The notes under the pieces are model-generated. The model had not been told where the DNA came from, searched no databases, and saw only the letters and a program-made list of their open reading frames with translations. A program made the translations under genes and the position numbers. A stretch of 64,000 nucleotides of DNA, from NCBI RefSeq assembly GCF_000295935.2, contig NZ_ALWO02000033.1, forward strand, positions 174,177 through 238,176. The letters are read 5' to 3'. This stretch comes from Indibacter alkaliphilus LW1. Lineage in GTDB: Bacteria; Bacteroidota; Bacteroidia; Cytophagales; Cyclobacteriaceae. Positions 45,101 through 52,059 of the stretch are shown here, piece by piece; position 1 is the first letter of the stretch, and every line of letters begins with the position of its first letter.

Positions 45101-46516
45101 TCAGGAAGCTGATGAGTCTTCCCTATACTGAGAGATAATTTTGAAAATCGCCTTCTGTTTTTTAATGTCAGGCATCAAATCATACAAAATTATATGCTTC
45201 TCAAAGTTCAAAGTTAATGCATTTTCTAAATATGAAAAGGCTTCCTTGTATTTCCCCATTCTAAGCAAATACACAACAAGTCTATAATAAAGCTCTGACT
45301 CCTCTGGAAGTTCTTCTATCCCTTCCTTCATTACATCTACAGTCTCTTCAAACCTGTTTTGGTCAAAATAAATTATAGCAAGATTGACATAGGTTTCCAT
45401 GATGCCCGGTTCCAGATTAATCGCCTCCTCATAGGCTTCTGAACTTGCCTGTAAATTACCAAGGTTATATTCAGCATCTGCTAGGCCTACCCAGTATGTA
45501 GCATTATCATTACAAAGCTTAATGGCTTTTCTAAAATAATGTATAGCCTCAAAAAACTTTTCTTTCTTGAGCATACACATCCCCAGACCAAACCAGGCAT
45601 CATCATATTCAGGGTCCAGTTTTGCTGATTTTTTAAAATATTTGAACGCCATGTCAATCTGCCCCATTTTTTCGTAAGCAGCGGCCAGATAGCAGCAGTT
45701 TTCAGCGTTGGCACCTTCACAATTGATGGTGTTTTGATAAGCTTCAAGTGCAAGTTCAAATTGTTCGGTATTCATGTAGGCATTGCCCAAATTGAAATAG
45801 GCCGATGCAAATGAATCATCTATGATCAAGGCATAATCATAAGCTTGAATGGCTTCTTCATACCTACCAAGCCTATTATACACCACTCCCATATTGTACC
45901 ACGCTCCGGCACTATAGGGATCTTGGTCTATAAATTCCTGATAAAAAATGAGTATTTCATCAAATGACCCTTCTTCTTCGGTAATCATGGCGAGCTGAAA
46001 AAGAGCATCTTCATGATTGATCCTTAATTTGACACATTGCTTGTAATGAAAAATCGCTTTCTCAGAATCATTCTCCGCTCTGTAAAGATTTCCCAAAAGA
46101 TAGTGCACCTCAGCTTTATCCTCTGCCAAGGGTAGAAAATCCTCAAGCATCCCAATCGCCTCTTTCATATTTCCTGCGATCATCAGGGCATTGGAATAGG
46201 CCAAGACGATGTCCTCGTTATTGGGAGAAAGGTTGTTGATGCTTTCCAAAATATCCAAACCTTCATCCAGCTCATCATTGAATATCAGGCAGTTGGCTTT
46301 TAGAAGCTTTATTTCTACACTAAAGGGGAATTTTTCCAAAGCATGCTCAGAGGCTTTCAATGCTTTGACGAACTTTTGTTGGTCGAAGTAAAACCGGACG
46401 ATATTCTCTAATTCTTCTTCTTCAAAGTACAAGTCAAGGTTGGATTTGAGCGAGTTTTCGAATCTCTCTACTAACTCTCTGTCCTCATCCCATTCGTTAT
46501 CAAAGTCTCCGGTCAT
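45101..46516 (-). CDS. tetratricopeptide repeat protein
   Basis: 471 residues, about eleven TPR units from about residue 60 to 460 (for example AGAWYNMGVVYNRLGRYEEA, AYFNLGNAYMNTEQFELALE, DAWFGLGMCMLKKEKFFEAI). An acidic N-terminus and no signal peptide or membrane span point to a cytosolic scaffold. No enzymatic domain. Partner unknown. 32 bases upstream of the ComA gene on the same strand. Confidence 0.93.
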   Translation of the reverse strand: MTGDFDNEWDEDRELVERFENSLKSNLDLYFEEEELENIVRFYFDQQKFVKALKASEHALEKFPFSVEIKLLKANCLIFNDELDEGLDILESINNLSPNNEDIVLAYSNALMIAGNMKEAIGMLEDFLPLAEDKAEVHYLLGNLYRAENDSEKAIFHYKQCVKLRINHEDALFQLAMITEEEGSFDEILIFYQEFIDQDPYSAGAWYNMGVVYNRLGRYEEAIQAYDYALIIDDSFASAYFNLGNAYMNTEQFELALEAYQNTINCEGANAENCCYLAAAYEKMGQIDMAFKYFKKSAKLDPEYDDAWFGLGMCMLKKEKFFEAIHYFRKAIKLCNDNATYWVGLADAEYNLGNLQASSEAYEEAINLEPGIMETYVNLAIIYFDQNRFEETVDVMKEGIEELPEESELYYRLVVYLLRMGKYKEAFSYLENALTLNFEKHIILYDLMPDIKKQKAIFKIISQYREDSSAS

Positions 46517-46663
46517 CGGCTGTATTTATTTGTTATTTAAGATACCAAAATAATCGGTGTCCTAAAAAGTATTCTTATTTATTTTTTCTGAATCAATCAT
46601 CGCATTTAATAAGGCTGCTTCAAAATGCCTGTTTTTTGATTCATTTGACAAAACGGCAAAGGA

Positions 46664-47623
46664 CTATGAATCGTTCGAACCAGCCCATTCAAATGTTTTT
46701 TCTATGGGAGTGAATTGGAATGAAAGTAGATTTTTCACTTTGGTATTGTCCATATGATAAGACAATTGAGAAATCATTGCGGTTTGTTTATTGAGGGGGC
46801 TCTTACTTAAACCTAACAATTTTGCTATTTTGATGAAAAATAGCCCAATGGTCAACATGCCATTTGTAACAGCTGTATCGGGAGCTTTTTTGCCCAAAGC
46901 TTTGGCCATTTTCTCAAAGAACTCCTTATAAGATATGCTATCTGCGCTTAGAATAAAACGCTCGTTCCACTGGGATTTTTGATAGAGTTCATAAATCAAA
47001 TCTACAGTATCCCTTAAATCAATATAATTGACAGTACCAGCCGGGTAGTATTTTTTCTCTTCCAATACATAATTGTAAATTTCTGTACTGGATCTTCCGG
47101 TCCCAACTTTTCCCAAAATAATGCTGGGATGAACGACCAAGGCTTTTAGTCCTTCTTGAACTGCTCTCCATACTTCTAGTTCACTGAGATATTTGGAAAT
47201 GGCATAAGGCGTGTTCAGGTCAGAGTTCACCCATTTGTGAGTTTCATCAATGACTTTGTTGTCAGGACTTTTGCCCAAGGCAGCCACAGATGAAATATGG
47301 ATCAACTTTTCCACACCTTTGGTAAGCATGGCATTCACCAAATTGGTAGTGCCCTCTACATTCACCCGCATCAACTTCGACTCATCTTTTGGGTCATAAG
47401 ACACCAAAGCTGCCGAATGGATCACCAAATCCATTCCCTCCAATGCATCTTCCAGAGATTGAATATCTGATAAGTCTCCTGTATGCCATTGTATGGCAAG
47501 CCCATCAGTAAGCGAAAGGTCACTTGTTTCTCTTTTTATCCCATTTATTTCACCCAAGGGAGCGAATTTTCTCGCTAGACTACTTCCCAAAAGACCTGTA
47601 GCTCCCGTGATTAGAATTTTCAT
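46664..47623 (-). CDS. NAD-dependent epimerase/dehydratase (extended SDR)
   Basis: 319 residues. Cofactor motif TGATGLLGS at 6-14, LVIHSAALVSYD, LIHISSVAALGKS (active-site Ser) and Tyr-Lys in TPYAISKYLSE. The C-terminal end carries a hydrophobic segment (LTIGLFFIKIAKLLGL) as in membrane-associated nucleoside-diphosphate-sugar or sterol-like epimerases. Last gene of a three-gene operon with a CpsB-like phosphatase and a RmlC-like epimerase; their start/stop codons overlap. Role in surface polysaccharide is inferred from context. Confidence 0.85.
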   Translation of the reverse strand: MKILITGATGLLGSSLARKFAPLGEINGIKRETSDLSLTDGLAIQWHTGDLSDIQSLEDALEGMDLVIHSAALVSYDPKDESKLMRVNVEGTTNLVNAMLTKGVEKLIHISSVAALGKSPDNKVIDETHKWVNSDLNTPYAISKYLSELEVWRAVQEGLKALVVHPSIILGKVGTGRSSTEIYNYVLEEKKYYPAGTVNYIDLRDTVDLIYELYQKSQWNERFILSADSISYKEFFEKMAKALGKKAPDTAVTNGMLTIGLFFIKIAKLLGLSKSPLNKQTAMISQLSYHMDNTKVKNLLSFQFTPIEKTFEWAGSNDS

Positions 47624-48369
47624 AGATTTCTGTTGAGTAAATCCAACTGTTGGATCTTTCCAAAATACTTACTGGCGGGAAGAGATTCCAGCATATCCAA
47701 ATACCTGTGATTGTGACAGTCTGTTCCAAAAAACCTCACCTTCCCTTCATCTACAAGCATTTCTGCAAAAGACTTCACCGGTTTGGAATAAAACCCCGTC
47801 AAAGACAAAAGGTTGATCTGAAAGTAAATTTCTCTATCAAAAAGATCTGAAAGTAATTTTTTGTCTTGGATAAGGTATTGATATCTTTCTGGGTGAGCAA
47901 AAATTGGCCTATAACCATTCATCTCCATCGCAAAAAAGATCTCTAAGAGCATTTGGGGCCTATTGATAAAACCGGTTTCTACCAACACAAGGTTGTCCTT
48001 TACCGTGAGCAGCTTTTCTCCACCTTGGACTTTTTCCAAAAAAATCTCATCCAAGTAATATTCAGCGGCAGCATGAATCTCTATATCAATCCCCTCTTTT
48101 GCTAATCCAAGCCTCAAATCCTCTAAACCCAAGCCAATAATTTCGGGGGTATTCCTGTAAAATTCCGACATAATATGCGGTGTCGTGATCAACTTTCGAA
48201 GACCATAGCCATGGAGCCTTTTGACCAGTTCTATAGATTCTTCCAAAGTCTTTGATCCATCATCTATGCCTGGAATCAAGTGAGAATGCATATCCACTTC
48301 CAACCATTTCAAACTCAGGTCATCGGTTATTTCAGTCTTTTTCCTTTTAAACAGGTCTAATAATCCCAT
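47620..48369 (-). CDS. CpsB/YwqE-like tyrosine-protein phosphatase (PHP fold)
   Basis: 249 residues. PHP-domain metal residues VDMHSHLIPGIDDGSKTLEE (HxH), TTPHIMSEF, AAAEYYLDE, FAHPERYQYL and FGTDCHNHRYLDM: the set of the manganese-dependent CpsB/CapC/YwqE phosphatases. These remove phosphate from tyrosine-kinase (BY-kinase) clusters that control capsule export. It overlaps the SDR gene by four bases and the RmlC gene by one. No BY-kinase is encoded in the window. Confidence 0.92.
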   Translation of the reverse strand: MGLLDLFKRKKTEITDDLSLKWLEVDMHSHLIPGIDDGSKTLEESIELVKRLHGYGLRKLITTPHIMSEFYRNTPEIIGLGLEDLRLGLAKEGIDIEIHAAAEYYLDEIFLEKVQGGEKLLTVKDNLVLVETGFINRPQMLLEIFFAMEMNGYRPIFAHPERYQYLIQDKKLLSDLFDREIYFQINLLSLTGFYSKPVKSFAEMLVDEGKVRFFGTDCHNHRYLDMLESLPASKYFGKIQQLDLLNRNL

Positions 48370-48920
48370 TACAATCCACCTCCACTTTTTTCTTTAAACT
48401 CTTTGAGGGTAGGCCAATATTGATCTTTTTCAGACAATACCGGTGAATCTACCCCCCAATCTATATTTAACTCAGGGTCATTCCAAAGAATCCCTCCTTC
48501 GCTTTCTTTATTAAAATAATTAGAACATTTGTAGGAAAAAACCGCATCCTCCAAAACAGAAAATCCATGAGCAAATCCCGCAGGAATATAAAGCATGTTT
48601 GCTTCCTCACTGTTCAGTTCCTTGACAAAAGCCTTTCCAAAAGTCTCTGATCCTTTTCTAAGATCTACAGCCACATCCAAGACAGTACCAGAAAGCACCC
48701 TCACCAGTTTGGCTTGGCTGAATGGATTATTCTGAAAATGGAGGCCCCTAACTATTCCCTTTTTTGAAAAGGATTGATTTTCCTGTAGCCATTCTTCATC
48801 TATTCCGCTCTCCTGAAGAATATCAGCTCTGTAAGATTCAAAAAAGTAACCTCGGTTGTCCTGCCATTTTTTGGGATAAATTTCAAAGACTCCTTTGATG
48901 GGTGATTCAATAATTTTCAT
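48369..48920 (-). CDS. rfbC: dTDP-4-dehydrorhamnose 3,5-epimerase (RmlC family)
   Basis: 183 residues, normal for RmlC. Cupin with YFFESYRADILQESG, RGLHFQNNPFSQAKLVRVLS (catalytic His), VLDVAVDLRKGSETFGK and IPAGFAHGFSVLEDAVFSYK (Tyr/His region). It epimerises dTDP-6-deoxy-xylo-hexulose at C3 and C5 for L-rhamnose-type sugars. First gene of the polysaccharide operon, with its -7 box just upstream and divergent from hflX. Confidence 0.92.
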   Translation of the reverse strand: MKIIESPIKGVFEIYPKKWQDNRGYFFESYRADILQESGIDEEWLQENQSFSKKGIVRGLHFQNNPFSQAKLVRVLSGTVLDVAVDLRKGSETFGKAFVKELNSEEANMLYIPAGFAHGFSVLEDAVFSYKCSNYFNKESEGGILWNDPELNIDWGVDSPVLSEKDQYWPTLKEFKEKSGGGL

Positions 48921-48940
48921 GTGCTCAATTATATGAGGCT

Positions 48941-48948
48941 CAAATATA
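48941..48948 (-). promoter_or_regulatory. -7 box TATATTTG of the rfbC operon
   Basis: The minus strand reads TATATTTG 20 bases before the ATG at 48920. It stands 22 bases from the oppositely directed hflX box, so the two promoters are close or overlapping. Confidence 0.45.
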
Positions 48949-48970
48949 ACAGGATTTCACGCTAGGTTGG

Positions 48971-48978
48971 TAACTTTG
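48971..48978 (+). promoter_or_regulatory. -7 box TAACTTTG of hflX
   Basis: Plus-strand TAnnTTTG match about 51 bases before the hflX ATG. No convincing -33 TTTG. Confidence 0.4.
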
Positions 48979-49029
48979 CAATATAATCCTTGATGAACTA
49001 ATTAATCTATCCCTGCATTCTACTTATAC

Positions 49030-50295
49030 ATGAGCAAATATTCAAGAAAACTTCAAAAACTTTACGATACTGCGCCCAAAAAAGACACTGCTGTTCTTGT
49101 GGCATTGATTAAACAAGGTCAATCTGACCAGCAAGCTGCTGAATACCTGGATGAGCTCGCATTTCTAACCGAAACTCTCGGTGCCAGTACAGTATACCGA
49201 TTTACACAAAGGCTTGAAAAACCTGATGTAAAAACTTTTGTAGGAACAGGAAAGCTTGAGGAAATCAAATCATACATCGAACACTTTGAAGTGGACATGG
49301 TCATTTTTGATGATGATCTTTCTCCATCTCAGATGAGAAATCTCGAGAATGAACTCAAGATAAAAGTATATGACAGATCTTTACTGATACTGGACATATT
49401 CCTCAACCGGGCCCAAACTGCCCAGGCCAAGACCCAGGTAGAACTGGCAAGGTTCCAATACCTCCTGCCAAGACTTACAAGAATGTGGACTCACTTGGAA
49501 CGTCAGCGGGGAGGAACAAGTACCAGAGGCGGTGCCGGTGAAAAAGAAATAGAAACAGATAAAAGGGACATCCGCCAAAAGATCACTTTGCTGAAAAACA
49601 AGCTCAAGGATATTGAAAAACAAGGTGTAACCCAAAGAAAGGGAAGAAAAGGCATCGTTAGAGTGGCTTTGGTAGGATATACCAATGTGGGCAAAAGCAC
49701 CCTCATGAATTTGATCACCAAATCAGAAATTCTGGCTGAAAATAAGCTCTTTGCGACAGTTGATTCTACTGTAAGAAAAGTTGTTTTGGACAATATACCT
49801 TTTTTGCTGTCCGACACAGTGGGCTTTATCAGAAAACTGCCTACTCACCTGATAGAATCATTCAAGTCAACACTTGATGAAATCAGAGAAGCAGACCTTT
49901 TGGTACATGTCATCGATATCTCCCACCCAGGATTTGAAGACCATTTTACAGTGGTTAACAATACCTTGAATGAAATCGGGGCCAGGGATAAACCCATGCT
50001 TTTGGTATTCAACAAAATAGATCTGATCCAAGAAAAACCTTCGGAAGAAGAACTTCAACATATGACTGAAATTGAGGTAGAGGAAAACAATTACCTGGAT
50101 CTTGAAAAATTATCCGAAGCTTATGAAAAGAAAACCGGAATTACTCCTGTTTTCATGGCAGCGCAAGATGGGACTCACGTAGAAGACTTCCGAAAAGCAC
50201 TGGTAAAAGAAGTTAAAAAACAGCATCTTAAAATTTACCCCCATTATTTAGAATCAGAGGTATTTGACCTTTCACAGTTTGAAGACTTAGACTAA
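49030..50295 (+). CDS. hflX: GTPase HflX
   Basis: 421 residues. HflX N-terminal domain about 1-185 (VDMVIFDDDLSPSQMRNLEN, helix pair with RGGTSTRGGAGEKEIETDKR), then the GTPase core: G1 GYTNVGKST, G3 DTVGFIRKLPTHLIESFKST, G4 NKIDL. HflX splits 70S ribosomes under stress and is ribosome-bound. The last ten codons and stop form the left arm of the terminator palindrome. Confidence 0.96.
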   Translation: MSKYSRKLQKLYDTAPKKDTAVLVALIKQGQSDQQAAEYLDELAFLTETLGASTVYRFTQRLEKPDVKTFVGTGKLEEIKSYIEHFEVDMVIFDDDLSPSQMRNLENELKIKVYDRSLLILDIFLNRAQTAQAKTQVELARFQYLLPRLTRMWTHLERQRGGTSTRGGAGEKEIETDKRDIRQKITLLKNKLKDIEKQGVTQRKGRKGIVRVALVGYTNVGKSTLMNLITKSEILAENKLFATVDSTVRKVVLDNIPFLLSDTVGFIRKLPTHLIESFKSTLDEIREADLLVHVIDISHPGFEDHFTVVNNTLNEIGARDKPMLLVFNKIDLIQEKPSEEELQHMTEIEVEENNYLDLEKLSEAYEKKTGITPVFMAAQDGTHVEDFRKALVKEVKKQHLKIYPHYLESEVFDLSQFEDLD

Positions 50296-50312
50296 GTCTT
50301 CAAACTGTTTTT
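50274..50312 (+). terminator. terminator overlapping the end of hflX
   Basis: ACAGTTTGAAGACTTAG-ACTAAGTCTTCAAACTGT followed by TTTTTACTT. The palindrome, 17 or so pairs, includes the last coding triplets FEDLD and the TAA stop, so the hairpin forms only after or as the ribosome leaves. Confidence 0.85.
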
Positions 50313-50378
50313 ACTTGAATCTTTGGTCAGAGTCTTTTTCCACACCAACCCCGACTTCAAGTATATAAAAAAAATTGA

Positions 50379-51272
50379 TCATTTTTGAACCAAAGAGAAG
50401 CCTAATCCCACCTGTACTCTAAGATGATTGTAATCAAAATCAGTCATGACCGTGCCGATTTTCAGATTTACTCCCATTAAATTCATTATCAAGCCAGATT
50501 CCAAAGCAAATACATTCAAATTATTTTGGGGGCTTTTGGCCCAGGATGTCAAGTTTGGATTTTCCTCCGGGTTCTCCATTTCATAGAAAACTCTGGAATG
50601 ATTCAGGCCTGCCCCTGAATACATCCATAATGGTCCTATCAATTTCCATGTCAAACCCATAATTCCTTCAATCGACCCGGTTCTTGTAATTCCAGTAGGC
50701 TCAAATCCAGCATCGGATTCATATGGCTTGCCATTTCCCCTAACTTCAAAACCATTTGTTGCTGTAAAAAGACCTTGATTTGAGCGAACAGCCATGTAGC
50801 TTCCAACACCTCTGGGCCTAAGATTTCCCATAGAAATCCCGATTGGCATCGATTGATGAAAATCATAACTAAAATAGAACCTGTCCTTTAGTTTGGGAAT
50901 ACGGATATCACTTGAGGTTTCACTTAAACCTGTGGAATCCGGCATGGATTTTCTCCTACCCATTTCAAACTCCAGTTGGGAGATCTTGTATGCGAGATTT
51001 TTGTCTTTTAGCCTTTTTGCATGCTTGATATATGTTTTTGCCTTACTTTTCATTTCCAAATGGTGGTATGCGAAAGCCATATAATAATACCCACCTGCTT
51101 CGTAAGGTGATTCCAAAATCAAAAAATGTGCATTGGAAAGAACTTCTTCCCATTTTGAGTTTTTGGCCAATTCTTCAATGATTTCATCAGCCCTGTTGTC
51201 TTCAGAATAAGAAAAAGCTAACATAGGAAACAGCAAAATTCCCACTAATAAATTCAAAATGACTCGCTTCAT
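50379..51272 (-). CDS. TPR-like secreted or outer-membrane protein of unknown family
   Basis: 297 residues from ATG (MKRVILNLLVGILLFPMLAF). Signal peptide to about residue 22. Residues 25-110 are helical, with a TPR-like pair (EVLSNAHFLILESPYEAGGY). From about 130 a beta-rich part with alternating aromatics (FYFSYDFHQSMPIGISMGNL, EGIMGLTWKLIGPLWMYSGA, LRVQVGLGFSLVQK end) looks like a small outer-membrane barrel with C-terminal aromatic region. Not recognised; it could be T9SS- or gliding-accessory. Confidence 0.6.
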   Translation of the reverse strand: MKRVILNLLVGILLFPMLAFSYSEDNRADEIIEELAKNSKWEEVLSNAHFLILESPYEAGGYYYMAFAYHHLEMKSKAKTYIKHAKRLKDKNLAYKISQLEFEMGRRKSMPDSTGLSETSSDIRIPKLKDRFYFSYDFHQSMPIGISMGNLRPRGVGSYMAVRSNQGLFTATNGFEVRGNGKPYESDAGFEPTGITRTGSIEGIMGLTWKLIGPLWMYSGAGLNHSRVFYEMENPEENPNLTSWAKSPQNNLNVFALESGLIMNLMGVNLKIGTVMTDFDYNHLRVQVGLGFSLVQK

Positions 51273-51536
51273 TTGCGCTGGGGTTATAAGTGAAATTGAG
51301 CAAATTTGGTAGGCCAAAATTACGCATCCCCATTCTGATTTACTAATTTATCCCCATATTTTATAAACTTAAATAACTGATTTTCAGTGCTTTAAAAAAA
51401 TATTTTGGATAAAGAAAAAGATATTTTATATACCAAAAAATGTTGTAAAATTTACCAGCGTATTTGAATTAGGAAAAAGTGAATTTCATCACAAAAATAA
51501 TTTTAAACTTTTGCTGAAAACCTGACCAAATCGCTA

Positions 51537-52046
51537 TTAAAAACCCAGCGTTCGGCCAGGTTTTAGGACTTTGAACAATGCCTCGAAAATAGTCTTGATG
51601 GTTTCACTTTGATTATCTTTTGAAGCTCCAAGATTGAATTCCCAGCCATCGGCCTTATTGTATGAAACCCTAAAGGTACTCATGATCATTACGGCACTCA
51701 GGGCACCTCCCAAAGCCAGAATAGTCCCTGCTACCATTTCATTATCATTCCAGTTTTCAAGCTTATCTTTCAGGTAGTCTACAGTATCTGGATTTTTTGC
51801 CATGAGTTCCAGAGATTGTCGGGCTAATTTTACGGCAAACTCCTGTTGTAAAGGTTCTACAAATTTTTCTTCTGATACCTGGTCGAGTTGTCTCATTTCA
51901 GGCATATTTTTCACAGCATCGGGCAAATTATCGATGATATCGGGAAGATCGGCTTTGGCTTTTTGGACCATTTCCATTTCTATATGCCTGAAAAGTCTAA
52001 GGGCTTTAAAATCATCCAGTGCTTTTACTTTTTCTAATGTTGTCAT
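51537..52046 (-). CDS. small protein with one membrane span, next to CHAT protease
   Basis: 169 residues. N-terminal 95 residues are helical and charged (LEKVKALDDFKALRLFRHIE, QEFAVKLARQSLELMAKNPD); a single span sits at about 104-124 (VAGTILALGGALSAVMIMST), then a loop with VSYNKADGWEFNLGASKDNQ and a short helix. No signal peptide. Not recognised. Only 13 bases separate it from the CHAT protease gene upstream, so it is expected to be co-transcribed and may be its partner or substrate (inference). Confidence 0.75.
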   Translation of the reverse strand: MTTLEKVKALDDFKALRLFRHIEMEMVQKAKADLPDIIDNLPDAVKNMPEMRQLDQVSEEKFVEPLQQEFAVKLARQSLELMAKNPDTVDYLKDKLENWNDNEMVAGTILALGGALSAVMIMSTFRVSYNKADGWEFNLGASKDNQSETIKTIFEALFKVLKPGRTLGF

Positions 52047-52059
52047 GGTATGAGTGGTT

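Noticed and set aside
44439..45131. Plus-strand frame of 230 codons
   Set aside because: Lies wholly opposite the ComA-family gene, has no recognisable motif and no start signal; a shadow.
46664..46700. Possible tRNA T-loop (GTTCGAACC)
   Set aside because: Lies at the coding end of the SDR gene and no cloverleaf can be drawn around it.
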